Source: an uncultured Thiocystis sp.
Lineage (GTDB): Bacteria; Pseudomonadota; Gammaproteobacteria; Chromatiales; Chromatiaceae
Assembly (NCBI RefSeq): GCF_903866365.1
Contig: NZ_CAIPNF010000217.1
Location: forward strand, 1 to 55,865
Direction of reading: 5' to 3'
Length of the DNA: 55,865 nt
The translations under genes were made by a program, and so were the position numbers. Under the pieces are notes generated by a model. It saw nothing but the letters and a program-made list of their open reading frames with translations. It ran no database searches and was not told where the DNA came from. This document shows, one piece after another, positions 6,757 through 15,743 of the stretch; positions within the stretch are counted from its first letter, which is position 1; the number at the start of each line of letters is the position of its first letter.

Positions 6757-8787
6757 ATGACCGCCATGCCATTCGATGCCCATTTTCTCCGTCCGCTCTG
6801 GCTGCTGGCCATCCTGCCACTGGCGCTGCTGCTCGCGATCCTGTGGCGACAGCGGCAAGCCGGCGCGTCGATCTGGCGGGATCTGGTCGATCCGCATCTG
6901 CTGCCGCATCTGCTGGTGGGCGAGGAGGGAAAATCCCGACGCTGGCCGCTCGTCCTGCTGGGACTCGGCTGGTCGCTGGCGGCGCTGGCGCTGGCGGGTC
7001 CGGTCTGGGAGCGACTGCCGCAGCCCGTCTTCTCCACCGCCAGTCAGAGGGTCATCCTGCTCGACCTCTCGCCCAGCATGAACGCGGCCGACTTGCCGCC
7101 CTCGCGGCTGGCGCGGGCGCGTTTCGAGCTGCTGGATCTCCTGAACGCATCGACCGAGGGTCAGGTGGCCCTGCTCGCCTTCGGTCCCGAGCCGTTCGTC
7201 GTCTCGCCGCTCACTGGCGATGCCCGAACCATCGCCGCGCAGGTTCCGCAGTTGACGACGGATCTGATCCCGGTCCCGGGGCCGCGTCGCACCGATCTGG
7301 CGCTCAAACAGGCGGGCGAGATGCTGGAGCGCGCGCAAGGGGAGGGCGGGGACATCGTCCTGATCACTGACGGAGTTGGCGAGCTGGCCGCGTCGCTGGA
7401 GATCGCCCAGCGACTCCAGGCCGCCGGTCACCGCCTGTCGGTGCTCGCGGTGGGGACGACGAAAGGCGCGCCCGTGCCGTCCAGCACGGGCGGATTCCTC
7501 CAGGATGATGCGGGCGGTCTCCAGCTCGCCCGGCTCCAACCGGAAACCTTGCGCGAACTGGCTCGGGCGGGCAAAGGCCGTTATCTGGAGGCCGAGGTGG
7601 GCGATCGCGATACCCTGGCGCTGATCGCGGCTGGGCCGGAACCGGGCGAACGGATCGCAGAGACGGCCCTGACCGCCGATCAATGGCGCGAGGAAGGCCC
7701 CTGGCTCCTCCTGGCGCTGTTGCCGCTGGCCGCGCTGGCCTTTCGGCGCGGCTGGTTGCTGCCGGTCCTGTTGCTTGCCTTGATTCTGCCGCCGCGTCCG
7801 GGATTCGCCGTCGGCTGGTCGGATCTCTGGTCGCGTCCCGATCAGCGGGCCGCGCGTGAGTTCGAGGCCGGCGATGCACCGGCGGCGGCCGATCAGTTTC
7901 GCGACCCCTCCTGGCGGGCGGCGGCGCGCTATCGGTCGGGCGATTATCCCGCCGCGCTGGAGGATCTCGCGGGTCTGGAAGATCCGGAGGCGGATTACAA
8001 TCGGGGCAACGCGCTGGCGCGTCTCGGCCAGTTTCAGGAAGCGGTCGATGCCTATGAAGCGGCCTTGAAACACAACCCGGATCAGGCCGACGCCCGGCAT
8101 AATCTGGAACTGGTACGCAGGCTTCTCGAACAACAAAACCCGTCGGATCAACAACAGAACCCGTCGCAACAAGGGCCATCGAAGGGAGATGGCGACGAGT
8201 CCTCGGGGGACGGGCGGGATCAGGATCAGAAGCAGGATCAGAAGCAGGATCCGAAACAGGATCAAGGGCAGGATCGGAGCGAGGCGGGATCCAGCGAGCA
8301 GAAGACCACCCAAGGCGATCCGGCATCCGAGCAGGAAATGACTAACTCGCGGGGCGATCAAAACGAGGAGGCGGCATCCGCGTCGAATGAAGATGCCGAA
8401 CCAGCGGGCGAACAGAAGACGCCCCAGGGCGACAAACAAGGCTCGGACGCGGAGACGGCTGCTGCGTCGGAACCTGATTCAAATCCCCCGGACGCCAGCG
8501 ATTTTAGCCCGGACGCACTCAACGCCGGGACAAAACAGGACGAATCCAAGCCCGCAAGCGACAAACAGGCCGAGACTGCGGGCGCCACCGTGACCGCCCC
8601 GGCTGACCGGCGACCGGCCGGGCAGCCTGAGTCCTCTGTCAGCGCCACCGATTCGCTCACCCCCCAGGAGCGCGAACGGCAACAGGCCATGGAGGCGCAA
8701 CTGCGACGCGTGCCCGACGATCCGGCCGGACTGCTGCGCCAACGCTTTCTGTTACAACATTTGCGTCGAGAGGGACGTTTGCCGTGA
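6757..8787 (+). CDS. batB: BatB-BatC fusion: vWA domain plus TPR and low-complexity tail
   Basis: A 676-residue protein that joins BatB and BatC. Residues 1-330 are BatB-like: two N-terminal membrane helices (LWLLAILPLALLLAIL and VLLGLGWSLAALALAG), a vWA domain with an intact DLSPS metal motif and ITDGVGE, and a further hydrophobic pair near residues 310-345. Residues about 345-460 are BatC-like, with TPR helices such as YNRGNALARLGQFQEAVDAY (from about 411). From about 465 to 645 the chain is highly polar, rich in Gln, Asp, Ser and Glu, including five 12-base repeats. A conserved short C-terminus (AMEAQLRRVPDDPAGLLRQRF) follows. Fusion of BatB and BatC is known in proteobacteria. An alternative ATG lies at 6766. 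Confidence 0.88.
   Translation: MTAMPFDAHFLRPLWLLAILPLALLLAILWRQRQAGASIWRDLVDPHLLPHLLVGEEGKSRRWPLVLLGLGWSLAALALAGPVWERLPQPVFSTASQRVILLDLSPSMNAADLPPSRLARARFELLDLLNASTEGQVALLAFGPEPFVVSPLTGDARTIAAQVPQLTTDLIPVPGPRRTDLALKQAGEMLERAQGEGGDIVLITDGVGELAASLEIAQRLQAAGHRLSVLAVGTTKGAPVPSSTGGFLQDDAGGLQLARLQPETLRELARAGKGRYLEAEVGDRDTLALIAAGPEPGERIAETALTADQWREEGPWLLLALLPLAALAFRRGWLLPVLLLALILPPRPGFAVGWSDLWSRPDQRAAREFEAGDAPAAADQFRDPSWRAAARYRSGDYPAALEDLAGLEDPEADYNRGNALARLGQFQEAVDAYEAALKHNPDQADARHNLELVRRLLEQQNPSDQQQNPSQQGPSKGDGDESSGDGRDQDQKQDQKQDPKQDQGQDRSEAGSSEQKTTQGDPASEQEMTNSRGDQNEEAASASNEDAEPAGEQKTPQGDKQGSDAETAAASEPDSNPPDASDFSPDALNAGTKQDESKPASDKQAETAGATVTAPADRRPAGQPESSVSATDSLTPQERERQQAMEAQLRRVPDDPAGLLRQRFLLQHLRREGRLP
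8221..8280 (+). repeat. Five tandem 12-bp repeats inside batB/C
   Basis: Five consecutive 12-base units based on CAGGATCAGAAG (8221-8232, 8233-8244, 8245-8256, 8257-8268, 8269-8280). The first two are identical and the others differ at one to four positions. They encode repeats of Gln-Asp-Gln-Lys in the disordered tail of BatB/C. Such in-frame repeats are prone to slippage without breaking the frame. Confidence 0.9.
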
Positions 8788-10598
8788 TGCCAAAACGCCG
8801 ACCACTGAAACTGCTGTCCGGTCTCTCGATCCTGCTGCTTGCGACATCGCTGGCGTGGGCTGCCACTCTCCAGGTGCAACTGGATCGCCACCGTCTGACC
8901 GCGCAGGACACCCTGACCCTGAGGCTGATCGCGGACGGCACCACGAGCGGCGAGCCCGATTTCGCGCCGTTGACGCAGGATTTCGACATCCTGAGCCGCG
9001 GACAAAGCAAGACAACGAGCATCGTCAATGGCGCCATGTCCCATACCCGCCAGTGGACCCTGGAACTGGCGCCCAAGCGAATCGGTACCTTGTCGATTCC
9101 GTCCCTTTCGTTCGGAAACGCACTCAGCCAGAGTCTGACGGTCGAGGTCACCGAAGCGAATAGCGGCGACCCGGAGACTGGATCCAGGCCCATTTTCCTG
9201 GAGGCCGATGCCGACACCAAAACGCCCTATGTTCAACAGACGTTCGAGTATCGGGTGCGGGCGTATTTTCAAGACGAACCGCTGCGAGCCACACTGTCCG
9301 ATCCGGTTGCCGAGGGGGCGACGATCGAACGGATCGGCGAGGATCGCGGCGGCGAAGAGTTCGTCGACGGTCAGCGCTATCTGGCGATCGAGCGTCGTTA
9401 TCGCGTCATTCCCAATCGCAGCGGTCCGCTCGCCATCCAGGGTCCGCGGCTGGAGGCCGTGATCCCCGAGACCCGCGCGGGCCGTCAGCGCGACCCCTTC
9501 GCGGATCTGGATCAGGCGTTTGGCGGGTCGCTCTTTCAGGGCTTTCCGACGATGCCGGGTCTGGGCAATCCGGGGCGGCGGCTGGTGGACCGGGCGGGGG
9601 ATCTGGCGATCCAGGTCCGCGCCCAGCCGGACGGTTCCGAGACGCCCTGGCTGCCGGCGACCTCGGTGCAGATCGCCGACGAGTGGACACCCAGTCAGCC
9701 GACCTTGCGGGTGGGCGAACCCCTGACCCGCACCCTGACCGTCACCGCCCAGGGCGTGACCGCGGCCCAGTTGCCGACGCTGGATCTCGGCGCGCTGGAT
9801 GGCGTTCAGGTCTATCCGGATCAACCTCAGGGCGAGGATCTGTCCGGTGCGTCGGTCCCCACGGCCATTAAGAGTTTCAAGGTCGCGCTGGTGCCGACGC
9901 GCGCCGGCGCGCTCACCCTGCCCGAGATTCGGCTGCCCTGGTGGGACACGGTCGCCGACGAGCCGCGGGTTGCCGTCGTCCCGGCGCGTACCCTGGAGGT
10001 GGCCGCCGCGCCATCCGGAGGCGCCGCGCCGTCGCCCGCGACCGACATCGCATCCACAACCGAGCCGACGGAAAGCGTCGAATCCTCCCTGGATGCGGCG
10101 CGGCAACCCAGGTCGCCGGAAGAGCCCGGCGTCGGCATGACCGGTTTCTGGCCCTGGCTCACGCTCCTGCTGGGACTGGCCTGGCTGGGAACGCTCCTCT
10201 GGTGGCGTCGGGAGCGGCGTGCGCGGCTGACCGTCGCCAAGCCGATTCATGAAGCGCAAGACCGGCGAGCCGCGTCCCTGAACGCGGCCCGCCGCCAGGT
10301 CGAAAAGAGCTGTCTGGCCGGCGATGCGCGCGCCGCGCGCGCGGCACTTCTCGACTGGGCGCGGGCGCGCTGGCCCGATCATGCTCCGCAAGGACTGAGC
10401 GAGTTCGCCAGCCGGTTGGGTGGGGAGGCGAGCGGCGATCTCCTGAATGCGATCGACCGCGCCATCTATGCCCCGCCCGGCGAGGTTTGGGATGGCGCGG
10501 CGGCCTGGCAAACGCTGGCGCTCTGGCTCGGCGGCACGGTGAAGGACGGAACGACGCGGACAGCCGATCCGCTTCCGGAACTTTACCCGCGCACGTAA
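8784..10598 (+). CDS. batD: BatD-like protein (oxygen tolerance, DUF2135-type Bat partner)
   Basis: A 604-residue BatD. An N-terminal signal peptide (LLSGLSILLLATSLAWA) is followed by about 420 residues of beta-rich, Ig-like periplasmic domains with typical BatD phrases (DTLTLRLIADGTTSGEPDF in pieces: LTLRLIADG and EPDFAPLTQDFDILS; YFQDEPLRATLSDPV; QRYLAIERRYRVIP). One membrane helix (FWPWLTLLLGLAWLGTLLWW) lies near residue 455-475, and a cytoplasmic helical tail follows. A GTG at 8784 and an ATG at 8787 are both possible; the overlap with the BatB/C stop shows coupling. It closes the bat operon and converges on folK. BatD likely binds or presents a partner to BatA/BatB outside the membrane. 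Confidence 0.88.
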   Translation: MMPKRRPLKLLSGLSILLLATSLAWAATLQVQLDRHRLTAQDTLTLRLIADGTTSGEPDFAPLTQDFDILSRGQSKTTSIVNGAMSHTRQWTLELAPKRIGTLSIPSLSFGNALSQSLTVEVTEANSGDPETGSRPIFLEADADTKTPYVQQTFEYRVRAYFQDEPLRATLSDPVAEGATIERIGEDRGGEEFVDGQRYLAIERRYRVIPNRSGPLAIQGPRLEAVIPETRAGRQRDPFADLDQAFGGSLFQGFPTMPGLGNPGRRLVDRAGDLAIQVRAQPDGSETPWLPATSVQIADEWTPSQPTLRVGEPLTRTLTVTAQGVTAAQLPTLDLGALDGVQVYPDQPQGEDLSGASVPTAIKSFKVALVPTRAGALTLPEIRLPWWDTVADEPRVAVVPARTLEVAAAPSGGAAPSPATDIASTTEPTESVESSLDAARQPRSPEEPGVGMTGFWPWLTLLLGLAWLGTLLWWRRERRARLTVAKPIHEAQDRRAASLNAARRQVEKSCLAGDARAARAALLDWARARWPDHAPQGLSEFASRLGGEASGDLLNAIDRAIYAPPGEVWDGAAAWQTLALWLGGTVKDGTTRTADPLPELYPRT

Positions 10599-10618
10599 GC
10601 CGGCGGTATCGAATGCGT

Positions 10619-11119
10619 TTATTGTGCGTGGGGTAAGCGCGAAATGATCTGATGGTACTGGATCTTCTGCGTCAACTCGCCGATCGGGAGTCCGAATTCC
10701 GGGTGAATGGTCTCGGGTGCAATTTCGATCATCGGCACCAGCATGAAATCACGGAGCAGTAAACCCGGATGCGGAATTTTGAGATCGCGGTCATCGAGGA
10801 TCGCGTCACCGCAGAAGAGAAGATCCAGATCGATGGTCCTTGGGCCGTTTTTCAGGTCGCGGAGACGTTCCAGGCGGGTCTCGATGGCTTGTGTCTCGGC
10901 GAGCAATTGCCGTGGCGAAAGCCGTGTCTCCAGGGCGACCGCCAGGTTGACGAAATCCGGCTGCGACACGATCCCCCAGGGGCGGGTCAGGTACCAGGAG
11001 GATTCCGCCACCATCCTTGAATCGGGGATCGTCCGCAACAGATCCAGGCAGCGGCGAATGTTCCGCAGCGGGTCGAGATTGGAGCCAATAGCAAGATAGG
11101 CACAGGTGTTCTGCATCAT
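10619..11119 (-). CDS. folK: 2-amino-4-hydroxy-6-hydroxymethyldihydropteridine pyrophosphokinase
   Basis: A 166-residue HPPK, which transfers pyrophosphate from ATP to 6-hydroxymethyl-7,8-dihydropterin in folate synthesis. Visible family features are YLAIGSNLDP at the N-terminus, SSWYLTRPWGIVSQPDFVNLAV, the ATP/pterin motif NGPRTIDLDLLF with the paired catalytic Asp residues, and IPHPGLLLRDFMLVPMIEIAP near the end. The frame is open upstream to 11290, but the paired ATG at 11119/11116 is chosen because HPPK homology begins there. Length is normal for the family. It stands alone, 20 bases from the convergent batD. Confidence 0.92.
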   Translation of the reverse strand: MMQNTCAYLAIGSNLDPLRNIRRCLDLLRTIPDSRMVAESSWYLTRPWGIVSQPDFVNLAVALETRLSPRQLLAETQAIETRLERLRDLKNGPRTIDLDLLFCGDAILDDRDLKIPHPGLLLRDFMLVPMIEIAPETIHPEFGLPIGELTQKIQYHQIISRLPHAQ

Positions 11120-11341
11120 CCGGGTATGATACCGCGACAGGATGCACGGTTTCGCCTGGCGCCGATCGTCTATTGTTAAACTGTGTTCGCAACATTCCAC
11201 GCCGTTTCGACTGGTTGGGCAGGTTGGCTTTCGCTCAAGACATGTGACGCCGGCGCGGCTTAAAATGCTTGGGCGATCAAGGGCGATCAAGGGCGCACGG
11301 CCCGGTTCCCTTTTTCCTGTCGATTGTCAGAAGGCCACCGA

Positions 11342-11989
11342 ATGAACGAAGTACAGACGGTTTTTATTGTGGATGACGATCAGGCGATAAGGGAATCGCT
11401 CGCCTTGATTCTCGAACTGGCCGGTTATCGAGTCAGGAGTTTCGCCTCTCCTCAAGATTTTCTGGATGGTTTATCGCCCCTGGAACGTGGCTGTCTGCTG
11501 TTGGACCAGCGAATGCCCGAGATGACCGGGATCGATCTGCAGAATCTGCTCCTGGAGCGTCATTGTCTCTTACCGATCATTTTTCTCTCCGCTTTCAGCG
11601 ATGTCCCGACGACCGTGCGGGCAATCCGGGGTGGTGCGATCGATTTTCTGGAAAAGCCCGCCAATCGGGAAACTTTGCTTCAGCGGGTCGAGACGGCGTT
11701 GAATGAGGATTGCAAGCGGCATGCGGAGGCCACCACGGAAAGCGAGATCCTGCGGCGTTTCCGCCAATTGACGCCTCGTGAGCAAGAGATCATGTCGTTC
11801 ACCACCCAAGGGCTGACCAATAAGGATATTGCCCGCGAACTTGCCATCAGTCATCGTACCGTAGAAAACCATCGCTCACGCATGATGCTAAAAATGTCCG
11901 CGGCGAACTTCGCCGAATTGTGTCGTTTCTCGGCAATTTGCGAAGCGGCTTCAGCGAAGCGCCAATGTCCTCGCGAACCAATCGATTGA
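11342..11989 (+). CDS. FixJ/NarL-type response regulator
   Basis: A 215-residue regulator with an N-terminal receiver and a C-terminal LuxR helix-turn-helix. The receiver has the acidic pair VDDD, phospho-acceptor Asp55 in LLLDQRMPEMTG, and Lys in DFLEKPANRE. The HTH reads LTPREQEIMSFTTQGLTNKDIA then SHRTVENHRSRMMLKM. The phrase DQRMPEMTG and the linker are typical of the FixJ subgroup. A weak extension upstream to 11324 exists, but the ATG at 11342 gives the usual start. No kinase gene is adjacent, so its partner is elsewhere (orphan). All phosphorylation residues are present. Its targets are unknown. Confidence 0.87.
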   Translation: MNEVQTVFIVDDDQAIRESLALILELAGYRVRSFASPQDFLDGLSPLERGCLLLDQRMPEMTGIDLQNLLLERHCLLPIIFLSAFSDVPTTVRAIRGGAIDFLEKPANRETLLQRVETALNEDCKRHAEATTESEILRRFRQLTPREQEIMSFTTQGLTNKDIARELAISHRTVENHRSRMMLKMSAANFAELCRFSAICEAASAKRQCPREPID

Positions 11990-12173
11990 GTAGTTTTACG
12001 GATACTTTGAAATCATGTACTAAACTATGCTTGATCAAAGATATGGACGCTTGAGTTGAAAGGACCGCCTTGGAAAATGCCGATAACGACCAACGCCAGT
12101 CAGGCGTTGCGCGTCTGAACTTGGGATTGCGCCAAACTGGGCGGTGACAGTCCTACCTCTATCCTCGCGAGGC

Positions 12174-12377
12174 ATGATGATGAAACTCGACAGCAAGATC
12201 CAGGGCGCGACTCCAGGAACGCTTTCGTCGGTCTCCGTGCAGGTCAAACAGGAAGCGGAGCGTTGGAGAGACGCGGCATCCGCGAACCATTGGGAGGTGC
12301 TCAACACGCCGCTCCGGGTTGAGCCAAATGCTCGCGGCCCTCGCCAGATCACGTCGGTGTCTTGGCGCGGTCACTAA
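12174..12377 (+). CDS. Possible small hypothetical protein
   Basis: A 67-residue frame starting at three consecutive ATG codons (12174, 12177, 12180) just after CGCGAGG, which could serve as a ribosome site. Third codon positions are about 70 percent G or C, as in neighbouring genes, which is the main support. The middle (VQVKQEAERWRDAASANHWEV) looks helical. The C-terminus resembles no family known to me. It could equally be chance in GC-rich DNA. Confidence 0.3.
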   Translation: MMMKLDSKIQGATPGTLSSVSVQVKQEAERWRDAASANHWEVLNTPLRVEPNARGPRQITSVSWRGH

Positions 12378-12486
12378 CCAGCCACGAAATTGCCTGGCGT
12401 CCACCGCCAGGCGATCTGTCCTGAACTCTAAGGTATGCCAAACGCTGACGTAACACGTGGGGCCTGCCAGGACATCTGTGAAACCG

Positions 12487-12804
12487 ATGGATCATCGACT
12501 GGGCCAACGCGTTAACGTCGCTCTCCCCGTGCAGCTGCGGTTTCAGGATCGACCGAGCCAATCGGGCGTCGCGGTGAATGTCGGCAGAGGTGGGATGTTC
12601 ATCGAAACGCTCGCTTGCGATCATGAACATGGCAATGGTTGCGTCGATATCCAACTCGCCATTGAAATGCCGGATGGCGGGCAAATTATCCGGCTCTCGG
12701 CATTCGTGGTCCACCGCCGCGGCAGTGGTTTGGGTTTGATGTTTCGCGAGCTCGACGCATCAACCTGGCAGCCGATTGGAAATTTATTGTCCCAACTTGA
12801 CTGA
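12487..12804 (+). CDS. PilZ domain protein (cyclic-di-GMP binding candidate)
   Basis: A 105-residue stand-alone PilZ domain. The N-terminal arginine motif is RLGQR (RxxxR), and the second binding motif reads NVGRGG, where the common form is [DN]xSxxG; here the Ser position is Gly. The rest fits PilZ: GMFIETLACDHEHG, IEMPDGGQIIRLSAFVVHRR, GSGLGLMFREL. PilZ proteins bind cyclic di-GMP and act on motility or polysaccharide targets. The ATG at 12487 is preferred over one at 12457 because homology starts there. It precedes the chemotaxis operon by 237 bases and would connect it to the GGDEF/EAL and HD-GYP enzymes in the same window. Confidence 0.8.
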   Translation: MDHRLGQRVNVALPVQLRFQDRPSQSGVAVNVGRGGMFIETLACDHEHGNGCVDIQLAIEMPDGGQIIRLSAFVVHRRGSGLGLMFRELDASTWQPIGNLLSQLD

Positions 12805-13041
12805 CGGCTGTCCGCCACGCCCCTCTATGCCTTGAACGGCATGATTGTCTTCCAATTTCCGCTATTCTCGCTGCGATCCGAATCGACCGCCGATCACTGG
12901 CTGTCCGCCATGCAAACAGGTTAGAGTGTGCACCGGCTCTGGCGCGGTTTCCGCATCCGTGGCAGGGATCAGGGCGCGAGGTACGCCGCTGGGCGGCGGC
13001 ACCTCGGGAGCAGAATCAAAGCGATTTCCAGAGTGCATGCC

Positions 13042-13407
13042 ATGGCGAAGACAATCCTCACGGTGGATGACTCCGCGTCCATCCGTCAAATGGTGTCCTA
13101 TACGTTGAAAGACGCCGGTTACACGGTGACCGAGGCGGTCGACGGACAGGATGGCCTCGATAAGGCCCGTGCCGGGCGTTTCGATCTCGTGTTTACCGAC
13201 CAGAACATGCCACGCATGGACGGTCTGGCCCTGATCAAGCAACTCCGTGCCCTTCCTCAATACCAGTCAGTGCCGATCCTGATGCTGACCACCGAATCGA
13301 GCGACACGATGAAGAACCAGGGGCGCGCGGCGGGTGCGACGGGCTGGCTGGTCAAGCCCTTCGACCCGCAAAAATTGCTGGACGTTGTCCGCAAAGTGAT
13401 CGGTTGA
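13042..13407 (+). CDS. cheY: Chemotaxis response regulator CheY
   Basis: A 121-residue single receiver domain. Acidic pair VDDS, phospho-acceptor Asp53 in FTDQNMPRMDG, Thr in MLTTESS, Lys in LVKPFDP are all present. The form with TDQNMP and a leading MAKTILTVDDSASIRQ is the CheY type found ahead of cheA in many proteobacterial operons. CheA phosphorylates it, and the phosphorylated form acts on the flagellar switch. The ATG at 13042 gives full receiver length; longer upstream starts lack homology. cheA follows after 34 bases, so this is the first gene of the chemotaxis operon. Confidence 0.92.
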   Translation: MAKTILTVDDSASIRQMVSYTLKDAGYTVTEAVDGQDGLDKARAGRFDLVFTDQNMPRMDGLALIKQLRALPQYQSVPILMLTTESSDTMKNQGRAAGATGWLVKPFDPQKLLDVVRKVIG

Positions 13408-13441
13408 GCGCGCGGTTCATCCGCCAGCGAGGGGAACGGGC

Positions 13442-15715
13442 ATGACCATCGATATGAGTCGCTTCTATCAGGTGTTCTTCGACGAGGCCGGCGAACATCT
13501 GGCCGCGATGGAGGCCCTGCTGCTGGAGTTGGATGTGGACGCGCCCGATCTGGAGACGCTCAACGCCATCTTCAGGGCCGCGCATTCCATCAAGGGCGGC
13601 GCCGGCACCTTCGGCTTTCTGGACATGGCCCAGTTGACGCATGTCCTGGAGACGCTGCTGGACCGTCTGCGCAAGCAGGAGACGCGCCCCACCGTCGAGA
13701 TGATCGATGCCTTCCTCGGCGCCTGCGATGTGCTGAAGGCGCAACTGGCGGCGCATCAGGAGGGTGCGGAATACGCGGATCCGCAGATCGCCGAGGTGTC
13801 CGCCCGTCTGGAATCCTTATCCGAGATTGCCGCGACCCCCGCCAGCCCCGCGCCGCGACCGCCCTCGCCAGCCCTGCCGGGGACCGCCGCGACAGCGTCG
13901 ATCTGGCTGATCGAGTTTCGGCCGGACGCCATTGACTTCCAGTCCGGCGCCAACCTGCATGCGCTGAGGGATGTCCTGGCTGAAATGGGTTCAGTCGAAT
14001 GGCTGTCGGAGGGTGATGCCGAGGTTTGCGTCTGGCGCATCAAGACGTGGTTCGGAAAGGAGGAAATCCTCGAAACCTTTGCCTTTGTGTGCGATCCGGA
14101 GCGTATTTCGATCACGGCCAACACGGACGTTTCGCCCGCCTCTCTCGCCAATGCCGATGATCGCGATGGAGACCCTGGTTTCGGATTCTTCGCGGGCGCG
14201 CCAGGGAGCGAGCGGGCGCTGGATCCGGTGGAAACCGATTCCGATGAAGAGTTGGGATTCGGTTTCTTTGCCGGCGCCCCTGGAAGCGAGCAGGCGCTGG
14301 ATCAGGATCTCGACGGCTTCGGCCTGTTCGGCGGAAGTCCTGGCATGGAGCAGGTTGCCGCGGTCGCGAATCAGGGGCGTGCGGAGCAGGAACAGGGTTA
14401 CGGGTTTTTCGATCTGGCCCCCGGTACGCCGCGGATTGCCGATGGGAACGCTGCGCCTTCAGCCGAATCGACGGTCGAGCGACCGTCTCCGACGTCTGGC
14501 CTTGGCGCTCCAGGGCCTGGTGCCGCACCGAAGCGGCCGGCCGTGGCGGATACCTCGATCCGGGTCAGCGTGGAGAAAGTGGACCAGCTGATCAATCTGG
14601 TCGGTGAGTTGGTGATTACCCATGCCATGCTTGCCGAGTCGGCCTCCGATCTGGATCCGGTGATGTATGAGCGGATTTTCGGCGGTCTCTCCAACCTGGA
14701 GCGTAATTCGCGCGATTTGCAGCAGGCGGTGATGTCGATCCGGATGCTGCCGATCAGTTTCGTCTTCAACCGTTTCCCTCGGGTGGTGCGCGATATCGCC
14801 GCCAACCTGGGTAAGAAGGTGACGTTGAAACTGATCGGCGAGGATACCGAACTCGACAAAGGCCTGATCGAGCGACTGGCCGATCCCCTGAATCATCTGG
14901 TGCGCAACAGTATCGATCACGGCATCGAACAGCCCGAACGTCGCCGCGAGGCGGGTAAATCGGAGACCGGCGAGATCACCCTGCGCGCCAGTCATCGGGG
15001 CGGCAGTATCCTGGTCGAGGTGCGTGACGATGGTGCCGGTCTCGATCGCGAAAAACTTCTGGCCAAGGCGGCCCAGCAGGGTATCCCGATGCCCGAGAAC
15101 CCATCGGACAAGGAGGTCTGGCAGTTGATCTTCCACGCCGGTTTCTCGACCGCCGAACGGGTGACCGATATCTCGGGGCGCGGCGTCGGGATGGATGTCG
15201 TGCGGCGCAATATCGAGGCGATGAACGGCCGCGTCGAGATCGACTCGCAGGCGGGCCACGGCACCCATATCGCCATCCGGTTACCGCTGACGCTGGCGAT
15301 TCTCGACGGTCTTTCGGTGCGGATGGGCGAGGAGATTTTCATCCTGCCGCTGACCGCCATCCAGGAGTCGCTCCAGCCCACCAGGGATCAGTTCAAGACA
15401 GTGGCGGGCAGGGGGCGGGTGGCGCACGTCAATGGCGACTATCTGCCGTTGGTCGTATTGCGCGAGGTGTTTCATCTCGATGGGCAACCGCCGCGCCACG
15501 AGGATGGCATCCTGGTCATCGTCGACACCAGCGAAGGGCTCGCCGCGCTGCTGGTGGACGAACTGGTGGCCCAGCATCAGGTCGTCATCAAGAGCCTGGA
15601 AACCAATTATCGCAAGGTCGACGGCGTGTCCGGCGCCACCATCATGGGCGACGGACGGGTCGCCCTGATTCTCGACGTGGACGCGCTGGTGCGTCTGAAC
15701 CGCAAGAATTCCTGA
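13442..15715 (+). CDS. cheA: Chemotaxis histidine kinase CheA
   Basis: A 757-residue CheA. P1 Hpt domain at residues 1-105 with phospho-acceptor His48 in AAHSIKGGAGTFG; a long linker (about 120-365); dimerisation domain P3 from about 375; HATPase P4 with N box LNHLVRNSIDHGIEQ (about 480), G1 DDGAGLD and G2 GRGVGMDVV; CheW-like P5 from about 615 to 755. The linker holds four copies of a GFGFF-like motif at residues 246, 272, 292 and 319, annotated separately. CheA autophosphorylates on ATP and passes phosphate to CheY and CheB. It is in the operon with cheY (34 bases before) and cheW (28 bases after). Confidence 0.95.
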   Translation: MTIDMSRFYQVFFDEAGEHLAAMEALLLELDVDAPDLETLNAIFRAAHSIKGGAGTFGFLDMAQLTHVLETLLDRLRKQETRPTVEMIDAFLGACDVLKAQLAAHQEGAEYADPQIAEVSARLESLSEIAATPASPAPRPPSPALPGTAATASIWLIEFRPDAIDFQSGANLHALRDVLAEMGSVEWLSEGDAEVCVWRIKTWFGKEEILETFAFVCDPERISITANTDVSPASLANADDRDGDPGFGFFAGAPGSERALDPVETDSDEELGFGFFAGAPGSEQALDQDLDGFGLFGGSPGMEQVAAVANQGRAEQEQGYGFFDLAPGTPRIADGNAAPSAESTVERPSPTSGLGAPGPGAAPKRPAVADTSIRVSVEKVDQLINLVGELVITHAMLAESASDLDPVMYERIFGGLSNLERNSRDLQQAVMSIRMLPISFVFNRFPRVVRDIAANLGKKVTLKLIGEDTELDKGLIERLADPLNHLVRNSIDHGIEQPERRREAGKSETGEITLRASHRGGSILVEVRDDGAGLDREKLLAKAAQQGIPMPENPSDKEVWQLIFHAGFSTAERVTDISGRGVGMDVVRRNIEAMNGRVEIDSQAGHGTHIAIRLPLTLAILDGLSVRMGEEIFILPLTAIQESLQPTRDQFKTVAGRGRVAHVNGDYLPLVVLREVFHLDGQPPRHEDGILVIVDTSEGLAALLVDELVAQHQVVIKSLETNYRKVDGVSGATIMGDGRVALILDVDALVRLNRKNS
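14177..14440 (+). repeat. Four GFGFF-type motifs in the CheA linker
   Basis: Coding repeats beginning at 14177, 14255, 14315 and 14396 and giving GFGFFAGAPGSERALD, GFGFFAGAPGSEQALD, GFGLFGGSPGMEQ and GYGFFDLAPGTPRIAD. Copies are 60-81 bases apart and separated by acidic, variable spacers. The first two are nearly identical. They lie where the CheY/CheB-binding P2 region would be expected. Confidence 0.88.
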
Positions 15716-15743
15716 ATCCGCGTGAGCGAAGGGGTGAACCACG

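Noticed and set aside
8358-10511. A 717-codon open frame on the minus strand opposite batD and batB/C
   Set aside because: It is antisense to well-supported bat genes and its product is low in structure and without family features.
12035-12352. A 105-codon frame on the minus strand
   Set aside because: Composition is irregular and it overlaps a better plus-strand frame (12174-12377); no homology seen.
12850-12910. Possible sigma-28 flagellar promoter ahead of cheY (GCCGATCA)
   Set aside because: GCCGATCA resembles the -10 GCCGATAA, but no TAAA-type -35 element lies at the required 15-base distance.
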